Assembly: GCF_000282055.1 (NCBI RefSeq)
Contig: NZ_AKJZ01000056.1
Location: forward strand, 1 to 56,428
Source: Flavobacterium sp. CF136
GTDB lineage: Bacteria; Bacteroidota; Bacteroidia; Flavobacteriales; Flavobacteriaceae
Reading direction: 5' to 3'
Length of the DNA: 56,428 bases
Part shown: piece after piece, positions 16,562 through 24,487 of the stretch
Layout of the letters: every line of letters starts with the position of its first letter
How positions within the stretch are numbered: position 1 is the first letter of the stretch
Notes under the pieces: model-generated
What the model saw: only the letters and a program-made list of their open reading frames with translations
Databases searched by the model: none
Told to the model about the DNA's origin: nothing
Translations under genes and position numbers: made by a program

Positions 16562-17194
16562 TTATATAATATTGATATCAATTTCAAACATTAAATCAAA
16601 AATGTCGAATACTGATTCGGCATTTTTTTTTCGCGTTTTAGTTACGATTTTACCAATTGGGAGCTCAGAATCTTCATCAATTTCCATTTCCTGAGATATA
16701 ATTTCAAGTTTTTTTTCTTTGATGACACGCATTACTTTGTTCATGTTTTTATAATCAAAAGAGATTAAAAAGTGAACATCAATTGTTTTTTCAATAATCT
16801 TACAAATTTCAAGTGTCATTTGTGCGGTGGTTTTATAAGCAGCGATTAATCCGCCAACACCTAATTTGGTTCCGCCAAAAATACGAACCACAACTACAAG
16901 AATGTTAGTTAGTCCAAAAGACTGAATTTGCCCGTAAATTGGAGCTCCTGCAGTATTGTTTGGTTCTCCATCATCATTTGCCCGATAAGATATTTTGGGA
17001 GCTGTGCCAAGTTGATAGGCATAACAGTAATGTACAGCGTGCGGATGTTGTTTCTTTAAACTTTCGATGATGGGTTTTACTTCGCCTTCGTTATCGATGG
17101 GAAAAGCGTAGCCGAAAAACTTACTTCCTTTTTCCTTAAAAAGTACTTCATCAGACTCAAAAGCAATGGTTTGGTAGGTGTCGTTATATTCCAA
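16562..17194 (-). CDS. YigZ/IMPACT family protein
   Basis: 210-residue protein with the conserved UPF0029 N-terminal domain: FKEKGSKFFGYAFPI, HYCYAYQLG, RANDDGEPNNTAGAPIYGQI and ILVVVVRIFGGTKLGVGGLI (about residues 15-125). A ferredoxin-like C-terminal domain (DUF1949, about 135-200) follows. The family relates to eukaryotic IMPACT, a regulator of translation control; the bacterial role is not established. It is the last gene of the ribD-HAD-yigZ unit, 9 nt after the HAD gene. Confidence 0.9.
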   Translation of the reverse strand: MEYNDTYQTIAFESDEVLFKEKGSKFFGYAFPIDNEGEVKPIIESLKKQHPHAVHYCYAYQLGTAPKISYRANDDGEPNNTAGAPIYGQIQSFGLTNILVVVVRIFGGTKLGVGGLIAAYKTTAQMTLEICKIIEKTIDVHFLISFDYKNMNKVMRVIKEKKLEIISQEMEIDEDSELPIGKIVTKTRKKNAESVFDIFDLMFEIDINII

Positions 17195-17203
17195 AAGTAA
17201 TTT

Positions 17204-17806
17204 CTAAAGTATTTTTTTGTCAAACAAATCAATAACATCTTCCTGACCTACTTGTAAATTCCAAACGTGAAATCCTAATGCAGCGGCAGAATCGGTATTT
17301 TCTTTTTTATCATCTACAAATAGAGTTCGCTTTGGTGATAATTCGTGTTTGTTGATTAAATATTGAAATGCGTCAGCATTTGGTTTTCTCTTTCCAATTT
17401 CAAAAGAAAAATAGACTTTTTCAAAACATTGATAAAAATCGCTGTAAAAAGAAATTCCACTTCTGTTTTCGAAAGTTTCAATATGGATAGAATCGGTGTT
17501 ACTCAATAAAAACAATCGGTATTTTTTTGAAAGCAGTTGCAGGAATTCTAATCTATATAAAGGAAAATCTGCTAAAATTGCGTTCCATGCTTCCAGAATT
17601 TCTTCTCTTGAAGCATTTGGAAGTTCTTTTTGAAAACCTGCAATAAAATCCTCATGCGAAATATCTCCGGTTTCAAATAAAAGATTTAAACGGTCAAATT
17701 CTGAATTCCATTCGGTCATGCCTAATTTTTGCAATCGGGAAATGGTAGCTTGTTTGTCTAAATTGATAAAAATATCTCCAAAGTCAAAAATTATTGTATC
17801 AATCAT
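17204..17806 (-). CDS. HAD-family hydrolase (YihX-like)
   Basis: 200-residue haloacid dehalogenase superfamily phosphatase. Motif I is IIFDFGDIF: the nucleophile Asp is followed at +2 by Gly, as usual in the YihX/epoxide-hydrolase-N group. The helical cap lies at about 15-85, motif II at LFLLSNTDS, motif III Lys in GKRKPNADAFQYL and motif IV at TLFVDDKKENTDSAAALGF. YihX dephosphorylates sugar phosphates such as glucose 1-phosphate; riboflavin-pathway phosphatases also belong to the HAD family. Its 8-nt overlap with ribD makes a role in riboflavin synthesis (ArPP dephosphorylation) possible but unproven. Confidence 0.88.
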   Translation of the reverse strand: MIDTIIFDFGDIFINLDKQATISRLQKLGMTEWNSEFDRLNLLFETGDISHEDFIAGFQKELPNASREEILEAWNAILADFPLYRLEFLQLLSKKYRLFLLSNTDSIHIETFENRSGISFYSDFYQCFEKVYFSFEIGKRKPNADAFQYLINKHELSPKRTLFVDDKKENTDSAAALGFHVWNLQVGQEDVIDLFDKKIL

Positions 17807-18851
17807 GATTTCTAATTTGTATTAATTCATCACTTTCGATGTTGATTTTAGCTGAAATTTTTCCAGATAAAATCGGAGCTTTTGTTCCTTTTCCGAAAGT
17901 TGTTTTTTTTCCTGTAAAGACTCGTGCTTCATCCCAAATATTTTGGTCTATAAAAGTTTGCAAAGTCTGTAAACCTCCTTCTATAATAATAGACTGTATT
18001 TGATTTTGGTATAAAACTTCCAAAATTTGTGGAATTATATTTTGACTAAAATCAATTACTTCAAAGGTAGTGTTTTCTGCCGAAATGTTAATTTCAGATT
18101 TTGTAAATACAATCGTTTTAACAGTGTCATCAAAAATAAAACTGTCTTTTGATATCCTGTTATTTTGATCTAAAACAACTCTAACCGGGTTATTTCCAGT
18201 CCAATCCCTAACGTTTAATTTCGGATTGTCATCAATGACAGTTTGTGTCCCCACCAAAATAGCCTGTTCTTCGCTTCGCCATTTATGAACCAACTGTCTT
18301 GAATGTAAATTTGTTATCCAAACAGGTTTTCGATCCTGGCTGATTTCTTTTTCGGGTGCTAAAAAGCCATCCTTACTTTCTGCCCATTTTAATATTATAT
18401 AAGGTCGCTTTTTCTTATGAAAAGTAAAAAAACGTTTATTCAGTTCATTGCATTCTTTTTCCAAAACACCAACAATAACATTTGCTCCGGATTCAGCTAT
18501 TTTTTTGATTCCTTTTCCTGAAACTTTTTCATTTGGGTCTACAGTTCCAATTACGACATTCCGAATTTCATTTGCAATAATCAAATCACAGCATGGAGGA
18601 GTTTTGCCAAAATGACTGCAAGGTTCTAAACTCACATAAATAGTAGCTTTTTTTAGCAGCGATTTGTCTTTTACAGATTTAATCGCATTTACTTCTGCAT
18701 GTGGTTCACCGGCTTTTTTGTGCCAGCCTTCGCCAATAATTTGATTTTCGTAAACAATCACGCTACCCACCATTGGGTTTGGATAGGTAGTTCCAAAACC
18801 ATTTTGTGCCAGTTCAATGCAGCGTTTTATATATTTCTCATGTATATTCAC
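17799..18851 (-). CDS. ribD: Bifunctional riboflavin deaminase/reductase RibD
   Basis: Carries out the second and third steps of riboflavin synthesis. The 350-residue protein has the zinc deaminase domain first: HAEVNAI (His51, Glu53) and EPCSHFGKTPPCC (Cys78, Cys87), then the NADPH-dependent reductase domain from about 150 (PYIILKWAESKDGF; VGTQTVIDDNPKLNVRDW; IIEGGLQTLQTFI). Both halves look intact and length is normal. It is the first gene of a unit with an overlapping HAD phosphatase and a yigZ-type gene. A -7 element lies directly upstream; no FMN riboswitch is visible in the short 5' leader. Confidence 0.95.
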   Translation of the reverse strand: MNIHEKYIKRCIELAQNGFGTTYPNPMVGSVIVYENQIIGEGWHKKAGEPHAEVNAIKSVKDKSLLKKATIYVSLEPCSHFGKTPPCCDLIIANEIRNVVIGTVDPNEKVSGKGIKKIAESGANVIVGVLEKECNELNKRFFTFHKKKRPYIILKWAESKDGFLAPEKEISQDRKPVWITNLHSRQLVHKWRSEEQAILVGTQTVIDDNPKLNVRDWTGNNPVRVVLDQNNRISKDSFIFDDTVKTIVFTKSEINISAENTTFEVIDFSQNIIPQILEVLYQNQIQSIIIEGGLQTLQTFIDQNIWDEARVFTGKKTTFGKGTKAPILSGKISAKINIESDELIQIRNHD

Positions 18852-18855
18852 AATA

Positions 18856-18863
18856 CAAAAGTA
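18856..18863 (-). promoter_or_regulatory. -7 promoter element (TACTTTTG) for ribD
   Basis: Exact TAnnTTTG on the minus strand, 5 nt before the annotated ATG; the transcript would be nearly leaderless, or ribD starts at a later codon. Confidence 0.45.
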
Positions 18864-18914
18864 GTTATTTTTGAGTTTATGGTCTAGTTAAGAAAACTAT
18901 CGGAAAACTATTTT

Positions 18915-18922
18915 TACTTTTG
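18915..18922 (+). promoter_or_regulatory. -7 promoter element (TACTTTTG) for the GNAT gene at 18949
   Basis: Exact TAnnTTTG, 26 nt before the ATG. It shares a 97-nt divergent promoter region with ribD. Confidence 0.55.
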
Positions 18923-18948
18923 TAACTATATCAAATGAAGTAAAGAAT

Positions 18949-19446
18949 ATGGAAAATTGGGTCATAAGAAAAATTAAAAAAGAAGATAATCAGGAAGTTG
19001 CTCAATTAATACGATCAGTTTTTGATGAAATGGAAATTCCAAAAGTTGGAACAGCTTATGAGGATCCATGTTTAGATTTAATGTTTGAAGAATATAATAA
19101 ACAGCAATCTGTTTATTTGGTAGTTGAAAACGAAGGTAAAATTGTAGGTTGTGCCGGAATTGCACCTTTAGAAAATGGAGATCCGAAAGTTTGTGAATTG
19201 CAAAAGATGTATTTTTTACCGGAAACCCGTGGTTTAGGGATTGGCAGTAAGATGATGGAAAAATGTTTGGAAAAGGCAAGAAGTTTTGGTTTTGAAAAAT
19301 GTTATATCGAAACAATGCCTTTTATGCATGCTGCCCAAAAATTATATAAAAAATCAGGTTTTGAGTATTTAGATGCTCCAATGGGTAATACCGGACATTG
19401 TTCCTGTCCTGTCTGGATGTTGAAAGATTTACAAAACGGATTGTAA
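18949..19446 (+). CDS. GNAT family N-acetyltransferase
   Basis: 165-residue acetyltransferase. The core is ENEGKIVGCAGIAPLENG, CELQKMYFLPETRGLGIGSKMME (acetyl-CoA loop R-G-L-G-I-G) and AAQKLYKKSGFEYL. A C-terminal segment, GNTGHCSCPVWML, has two cysteines close together and is shared by a subgroup of bacterial GNATs. Substrate unknown. It has its own -7 element and is not tightly linked to prmC (78 nt to the chosen prmC start). Confidence 0.88.
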   Translation: MENWVIRKIKKEDNQEVAQLIRSVFDEMEIPKVGTAYEDPCLDLMFEEYNKQQSVYLVVENEGKIVGCAGIAPLENGDPKVCELQKMYFLPETRGLGIGSKMMEKCLEKARSFGFEKCYIETMPFMHAAQKLYKKSGFEYLDAPMGNTGHCSCPVWMLKDLQNGL

Positions 19447-19524
19447 CAAATTTTGTTTGCGTAATACTTATTATCGTAGAATACAATTAGCTTTTTGCTG
19501 AAAATTAATGCTCAACATCCCAAA

Positions 19525-20379
19525 ATGAAAATAAAACAATATCGTACCTACTTTATTCAGGAATTGTCGTCTTTTTATGATGCATACGAAGCAGAAAGTT
19601 TTTTCTATTTAATTTTAGAAGACAGACATAAATTGCGACAAATTGATTTGGCATTAAATCATGGGCTGAATTTTTCTGAGACTCATATAGCGACTTGGAG
19701 TGTTTTTTTAGATCAATTAAAAAAAGAAGTCCCTGTTCAGTATTTATTAGGGAAAACCAACTTTTATGGTTTGGATTTTGAAGTGAATGAAAATGTTCTG
19801 ATTCCGAGACCGGAAACGGAAGAATTGGTCGAATGGATTATTAATGAAAATGCCAATACAGATAAATCTAAAAAGCTTAAAATTTTAGATATCGGAACCG
19901 GAAGCGGATGCATAGCTGTTTCATTAGCGAAGAATCTCCCGAATGCAGAAGTTTATGCAATTGATGTTTCGAAGAAAGCATTGGAAACTGCTAAAAAAAA
20001 TGCTGTAAATAACAATGTAGAGGTCACTTTTATGTTTCAGGATATTTTAGAATTGGAAGCGCTAAAATATAATTTCGATATTATTGTTTCGAATCCGCCT
20101 TATGTCCGGAATCTGGAAAAAGCGGAGATCAAAAAGAATGTATTGGAATATGAACCACATCTGGCTCTTTTTGTGGATGATCATGATGCCTTGATTTTTT
20201 ATAAAAAAATTGCTTCTCTGGCTCAAAAAAACCTTTTGAAAAATGGACAGTTATTTTTTGAAATCAATCAGTATTTGGGACAGGAAATGACTGATTTATT
20301 GGAGAATATGAATTTCAGCAATGTCGAATTAAGAAAAGATATTTACGATAATGATCGTATGATTAAAGGGACTATTTAG
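19525..20379 (+). CDS. prmC: Release factor glutamine methyltransferase
   Basis: Methylates the GGQ glutamine of release factors RF1 and RF2 with SAM. From the ATG at 19525 it has 284 residues: an N-terminal helical domain with VPVQYLLGKTNFYGLDFEVN and VLIPRPETEELVEW, the SAM motif LDIGTGSGCIAVSLA (122-135) and the catalytic NPPYVRN (190-196). The frame is open back to a TTG at 19495, but the ATG fits the family start better. Its stop codon overlaps the left arm of an inverted repeat. Confidence 0.95.
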   Translation: MKIKQYRTYFIQELSSFYDAYEAESFFYLILEDRHKLRQIDLALNHGLNFSETHIATWSVFLDQLKKEVPVQYLLGKTNFYGLDFEVNENVLIPRPETEELVEWIINENANTDKSKKLKILDIGTGSGCIAVSLAKNLPNAEVYAIDVSKKALETAKKNAVNNNVEVTFMFQDILELEALKYNFDIIVSNPPYVRNLEKAEIKKNVLEYEPHLALFVDDHDALIFYKKIASLAQKNLLKNGQLFFEINQYLGQEMTDLLENMNFSNVELRKDIYDNDRMIKGTI

Positions 20380-20432
20380 TTTTCAGTCGCAGTTTTCAGT
20401 CTCAATTAAACTGAGACTGCGACTGAAAACTA
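20377..20432. repeat. Inverted repeat at the prmC 3' end
   Basis: A perfect 16-bp stem: 20377-20392 pairs with 20417-20432. Each arm holds the word CAGT in tandem, and a second nested hairpin can form from CAGTCTCA (20397-20404) and TGAGACTG. It begins on the prmC stop codon and ends just before the stop of the convergent permease gene. Same word family as 50-107 and 31231-31275. Confidence 0.7.
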
Positions 20433-20436
20433 AAAT

Positions 20437-21678
20437 TTATTCATAACGCAAAGCCTCAATAGGATCTAGTTTTGAAGCTTTTAATGCAGGGTACAAACCT
20501 GACACAATTGCAACCATGAAACTTGTTGCAAAAGCGGCAAAAATGGCTATCCACGGAATAACGAAAGCAAAACCCATAGCGGTTGAAAATCCAAAACCAA
20601 CTAATATTCCTAATATAATTCCGACTACACCGCCAATCTGTCCAATCAATAGTGTTTCGATAAAAAATTGGGTTGCAACGGTTATTCTTTTTGCCCCTAA
20701 TGCTTTACGAACTCCAATTTCGTGTGTCCGCTCTGTAACCGAAACAATCATGATGTTCATTAAAGCAATCGACGATCCTAAAATGGTAATGATACTGATA
20801 ATCCAGGAAGCCCAGCCTAAATATTTAGTGATTCCGAGGATTCTGTTGATTAAATCGTCACTGCGGCCTATGCCAAAATTATTGTCACGAACCGGACTCA
20901 GTTTACGAACTCTTCGCATGGTGCTTGTGGCGTTGTCAACAGCTTCGTCTAAAAGTTCTTTTTTAGAAACCATGACACTCATGGTGTAATTAATATTTGG
21001 AGCAGTAAATAAGGAACGCGCTACCTGAATCGGAATTAAAACGCGTAAATCCTGGCTGTTTCCAAATGTTGATCCTTTTTCTTTTAAGACTCCAATAACT
21101 TTAAAACGGGCACCTCGGATTGAAATTATTTTGTCAATCGGGTTGATGTCTTTTAATAAACCTTTTTCGAAATCGGAACCCACAACGCAGGAATACGTAT
21201 TGTTTTCAATATCAAATTGATTGAAACTGCGTCCTAAATTAATTTCTAAACCGGAATTGCTTATAAAATGTTCATCGACACCGACAATTGTAATTTCCGG
21301 ATCTGTTTTTTTGTCTAAATATTTAACCTCGGCGGTTGTAGTTGCTGTAAAAGAAAGAGAGGTTTCTGTAAAAGGATATTTGTATTTGTTTTTGAAAGCA
21401 ACTGCTTCAGGATATGAAATAATCGGGTTTATGACTTCACGCTCGTTTCCACCACGATTTCTAACCGTATTTTCGTATTGATTAATGTTGAAAGTATTGG
21501 CTCCCATTGATGCAAAATTGGTAGAAATTGTGTTTTCTAATGCCGTAACGACGGTTAGGATTCCAACCAAAGCAGTGATTCCAATAGCAATAATTAATAC
21601 GGTAAGAATAGTACGTAATAATTGTGTTTTGATGGAACCAAACGCAATTCGGATATTTTCTTTGAATAATTTTAGCAT
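20437..21678 (-). CDS. MacB-type ABC transporter permease (FtsX/MacB_PCD)
   Basis: About 413 residues (3 more from an upstream ATG). An N-terminal membrane helix (about 20-45, TILTVLIIAIGITALVGIL) is followed by a large periplasmic MacB_PCD domain (about 50-265) and three C-terminal helices in the FtsX domain, with SVTERTHEIGVRKALGAKR, the hallmark loop, and ending ALKASKLDPIEALRYE. MacB-type systems move lipoproteins, peptides or drugs by a mechanotransmission mechanism. No ATPase gene adjoins it, so its partner must lie elsewhere. It is convergent with prmC. Confidence 0.9.
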   Translation of the reverse strand: MLKLFKENIRIAFGSIKTQLLRTILTVLIIAIGITALVGILTVVTALENTISTNFASMGANTFNINQYENTVRNRGGNEREVINPIISYPEAVAFKNKYKYPFTETSLSFTATTTAEVKYLDKKTDPEITIVGVDEHFISNSGLEINLGRSFNQFDIENNTYSCVVGSDFEKGLLKDINPIDKIISIRGARFKVIGVLKEKGSTFGNSQDLRVLIPIQVARSLFTAPNINYTMSVMVSKKELLDEAVDNATSTMRRVRKLSPVRDNNFGIGRSDDLINRILGITKYLGWASWIISIITILGSSIALMNIMIVSVTERTHEIGVRKALGAKRITVATQFFIETLLIGQIGGVVGIILGILVGFGFSTAMGFAFVIPWIAIFAAFATSFMVAIVSGLYPALKASKLDPIEALRYE

Positions 21679-21756
21679 CATGACCAATTTGTCACGAAAA
21701 TACGTTTTTTGTTACAAGTTTGTTTTCGAACCCGCATTATTTATTTTAAAAAGTAA

Positions 21757-21764
21757 GATATTTG
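21757..21764 (+). promoter_or_regulatory. Possible -7 element (GATATTTG) for hisS
   Basis: Seven of eight positions match TAnnTTTG, about 104 nt before the hisS ATG. The leader then contains TCTAAA/TTTAGA repeat words (21770-21861), able to pair at 21813-21820 with 21839-21846. Confidence 0.3.
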
Positions 21765-21867
21765 CAGGCGATTTAGGATTTTAAAAAATCTAAAATAAAT
21801 AAATGTATAAGAAGTTTAGATGTAGTATTTCAAAAGAATCTAAACTCTAAAACCTAAAATAACAAAG

Positions 21868-23295
21868 ATGGCTTCAAAACCAAGTATACCACAAGGAACA
21901 AGAGATTTTTCGCCTGCAGAGGTGTCAAAACGTCAATATATTATTCAAACGATAAAAAATAATTTTGAAAAATTTGGTTTTCAGCCGATTGAAACTCCTT
22001 CATTTGAAAATTCAGATACCTTAATGGGGAAATATGGAGAAGAAGGTGATCGTTTGATTTTTAAAATATTGAACTCAGGAAATTTTTTCTTCAATAAAAA
22101 TAAAATTGAATTACCGGAATCTATAGAATCTCTACAAGTTAATTCTGCTGAAACGATTGATCTTAATCAAAGAATTGAGTTAAATAAATTTACCGGAAAA
22201 ATTTCAGAAAAAGCATTGCGTTACGACTTAACAGTTCCATTTGCAAGATACGTGGTTCAACACCAAAACGAAATTGAATTTCCTTTTAAAAGATATCAGA
22301 TTCAGCCGGTTTGGAGAGCTGACAGACCGCAAAGAGGACGTTATAGAGAATTTTATCAATGTGATGCCGATGTTGTAGGATCAAAATCATTATGGCAGGA
22401 AGTAGAATTGGTTCAATTGTACGATACTGTTTTTACAGCTTTAGGTTTGGAAGGTGTTACCATCAAAATTAACAACAGAAAAATATTATCCGGAATTGCT
22501 GAAGTAATTGGTGCTTCGGATAAATTAATCGATTTCACGGTTGCTTTAGATAAATTAGATAAGATCGGAGAAGATGGTGTGAAAAAAGAGATGATCGAAA
22601 AAGGAATTTCTGAAGAAGCGTTGGTTAAAGTACAGCCGCTTTTTAGTTTTACCGGAACTTTTGCAGATAAAATCAGTCAGCTTTCAAATTTATTGGCTTC
22701 GTCAGAAGAAGGGATGAAAGGAGTTGAAGAGCTTAAATTTATTTGTGACAATGTGGCTACTTTAGGATTGTCGACAGCGACATTAGATCTTGATGTGACT
22801 TTGGCGCGTGGATTAAATTATTATACCGGAGCTATTTTTGAAGTAGCGGCACCAAAAACGGTTTCGATGGGTTCTATCGGCGGCGGCGGAAGATACGATG
22901 ATTTGACTGGTATTTTTGGTCTGAAAAATATGAGCGGTGTTGGAATTTCTTTCGGATTAGACAGAATTTATTTGGTTTTGGAAGAATTGCAATTATTCCC
23001 TGAGACAGTTGCAGCGACATCAAAAGCATTGTTTATCAATTATGGAGATGCAGAGGCTTTATATGCTTCGCAGGCAATTCAGAAATTGAGGAAAGAAAAT
23101 ATAAAAGTAGAGCTTTATCCGGATAACGTAAAAGTGGGCAAGCAGTTTCAGTATGCTGATAAACGTTTGATTCCGTTTGCAGTTATTGCAGGAGATCAGG
23201 AAATTGCTTCGAACAGTTATTCGCTTAAAAATTTAGTAACAGGAGAACAGGTTTCTGTTGATTTTGAAGGATTGAAAAATGCTTTGTTGGGTTAA
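21868..23295 (+). CDS. hisS: Histidyl-tRNA synthetase
   Basis: Class II synthetase that charges tRNA-His. The protein (475 residues) starts with the family block PSIPQGTRDFSPAEVSKRQYI. Motif 2 is in FKRYQIQPVWRADRPQRGRYREFYQCDADVVG; the histidine-binding block is LARGLNYYTGAIFE; motif 3 is GVGISFGLDRIYLVLEE. The C-terminal anticodon domain (about 380-475) is present. It is about 50 residues longer than E. coli HisRS because of an insert at about 68-110 (after FKILNSGN), which is a common Bacteroidota feature. The tRNA downstream is tRNA-Trp, not tRNA-His. Confidence 0.97.
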   Translation: MASKPSIPQGTRDFSPAEVSKRQYIIQTIKNNFEKFGFQPIETPSFENSDTLMGKYGEEGDRLIFKILNSGNFFFNKNKIELPESIESLQVNSAETIDLNQRIELNKFTGKISEKALRYDLTVPFARYVVQHQNEIEFPFKRYQIQPVWRADRPQRGRYREFYQCDADVVGSKSLWQEVELVQLYDTVFTALGLEGVTIKINNRKILSGIAEVIGASDKLIDFTVALDKLDKIGEDGVKKEMIEKGISEEALVKVQPLFSFTGTFADKISQLSNLLASSEEGMKGVEELKFICDNVATLGLSTATLDLDVTLARGLNYYTGAIFEVAAPKTVSMGSIGGGGRYDDLTGIFGLKNMSGVGISFGLDRIYLVLEELQLFPETVAATSKALFINYGDAEALYASQAIQKLRKENIKVELYPDNVKVGKQFQYADKRLIPFAVIAGDQEIASNSYSLKNLVTGEQVSVDFEGLKNALLG

Positions 23296-23371
23296 CTGTT
23301 TGTAGCGAAGGTTTTTGCCGCAGAGACACAGTTTTAAAGGATTTTCTTTTTAAATCTCTCCTTGAAATAGT

Positions 23372-23401
23372 TGCTGGGGAAGAAAAAAAACTTTTAATTT
23401 G
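23372..23401 (+). promoter_or_regulatory. Promoter of the tRNA-Trp gene
   Basis: TTG at 23371-23373 and TTAATTTG at 23394-23401 (7 of 8 to TAnnTTTG), separated by 20 nt, the usual spacing. Start point predicted about 7 nt before the mature tRNA end. Confidence 0.5.
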
Positions 23402-23414
23402 CCGACCTTAAGTT

Positions 23415-23485
23415 ACGGGCGTAGTTCAAGGGTAGAATAGCGGTCTCCAAAACCGTTGATGGGGGTTCGAATCCCTCCGCCCGTG
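23415..23485 (+). tRNA. trnW: tRNA-Trp (anticodon CCA)
   Basis: A full cloverleaf can be drawn. Acceptor stem ACGGGCG (23415-23421) pairs with CGCCCGT (23478-23484). The anticodon loop CTCCAAA has CCA at 23447-23449, reading UGG. The T-loop is GGTTCGAATCC. The discriminator base is G at 23485. The 3' CCA is not encoded, as is common in Bacteroidota. A strong hairpin terminator follows at 23540. Confidence 0.95.
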
Positions 23486-23539
23486 CACAATGGTTTTAAT
23501 GTTTATCAGATATTTACAGGGATAAAAATAAAAACAAAA

Positions 23540-23574
23540 AAAAAGCTTCGTCTGAAATAGGCGAAGCTTTTTTT
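23540..23574 (+). terminator. Terminator after tRNA-Trp
   Basis: Perfect 11-bp stem AAAAAGCTTCG (23540-23550) with CGAAGCTTTTT (23562-23572), 11-nt loop, followed by more Ts. The stretch from here to 23760 is AT-rich and I see no gene in it. Confidence 0.85.
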
Positions 23575-23767
23575 AATATAAGGTAAACTTGAATTAATAA
23601 TTATTTATAAAGCCGAGGCTAACCCTTAAATTCAATTTTGACAGGCAATAATTTATTTACATATTGGTGACTCAAATATACTTTAAACTAAAACGTAATA
23701 GTCATAAAATTATACTAAATTTTCAAAAGCAAAATTATTTCATAAAGAATCTATATTTTTACCGAAG

Positions 23768-23808
23768 TGACAATTTGACATTTTAAAAGATTTGGCAGTA
23801 CTTTTGCA
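23768..23808 (+). promoter_or_regulatory. Overlapping sigma-54-like and housekeeping promoters of grpE-dnaJ
   Basis: Two promoter types coincide. Housekeeping: TTG at 23775-23777, 21-nt spacer, TACTTTTG at 23799-23806. Sigma-54-like: TGGCA at 23793-23797, 6-nt spacer, TTGCA at 23804-23808, so GG and GC are exactly 12 nt apart as required for -24/-12. Two direct TGACA words (23768-23772, 23776-23780) lie just upstream. The ATG of grpE is at 23830. Confidence 0.6.
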
Positions 23809-23829
23809 ATCCAAAACAAAGAATAAAAA

Positions 23830-24408
23830 ATGAAGTTTAAGAATATTTTTAAAAATAAAAGTAATATGACTACGGAAAATACAGAATTCGATCAGGAATT
23901 AGATGATGTAACGTTAGAGAACAACGCCAACGGTGAGCAGTTAATTGTTGAAGAATTAAGTGTTGAAGAGCAATTGGCTCAAGACTTGGCAAAAGAAAAA
24001 GATAAGTTTTTGAGATTATTTGCCGAATTTGAAAATTACAAAAAAAGAACTTCAAAAGAGCGTATCGATTTATTTAAAACAGCAAATCAAGAAGTTTTGT
24101 TAGCAATGCTTCCTGTTTTGGATGATTTTGACAGAGCAACTGTAGAGATCAACAAGTCTGATGATGAAAATTTGAAAAAAGGAGTAGAATTAATTCACGA
24201 AAAACTAAAAAGTACTTTGGTAGCTAAAGGTTTAGAGCAAGTTGAAGTAAGAGCAGGTGATGCTTTTAATGCTGACTTTGCTGAAGCAATTACCCAAATT
24301 CCTGCACCTTCTGATAAATTGAAGGGTAAAATTGTTGATGTTATTGAAAAAGGATACAAATTAGGAGATAAAATTATTCGTTTTCCTAAAGTGGTTATCG
24401 GAAACTAA
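23830..24408 (+). CDS. grpE: Nucleotide exchange factor GrpE
   Basis: Heat-shock co-chaperone that releases ADP from DnaK. 192 residues: an acidic N-terminal tail with coiled coil (about 30-80, VEEQLAQDLAKEKDKFLRLF then AEFENYKKRTSKERIDLFK), the four-helix region MLPVLDDFDRA, and the beta domain VEVRAGDAFNADFAEAITQIPAP to GYKLGDKIIRFPKVVIGN. An alternative start at the second Met (MTTENTEF, codon 13) is possible. dnaJ follows after 79 nt; dnaK is not in this window. The gene sits behind a dual-looking promoter. Confidence 0.96.
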   Translation: MKFKNIFKNKSNMTTENTEFDQELDDVTLENNANGEQLIVEELSVEEQLAQDLAKEKDKFLRLFAEFENYKKRTSKERIDLFKTANQEVLLAMLPVLDDFDRATVEINKSDDENLKKGVELIHEKLKSTLVAKGLEQVEVRAGDAFNADFAEAITQIPAPSDKLKGKIVDVIEKGYKLGDKIIRFPKVVIGN

Positions 24409-24487
24409 AAATGCAAATGAATGTTCTGAAAGTCAATTTTTTAAGTATTGGAGTTTGGAATTTTAGATTTGGAATTTAACCTAAATT

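Noticed and set aside
18852..18948. FMN riboswitch before ribD
   Set aside because: The leader is too short and lacks RFN-like conserved stems.
20437..21678. MacB permease paired with the NatA-like ATPase at 25.8 kb
   Set aside because: Different ABC exporter families; the ATPase is already paired with the adjacent NatB-like permease.
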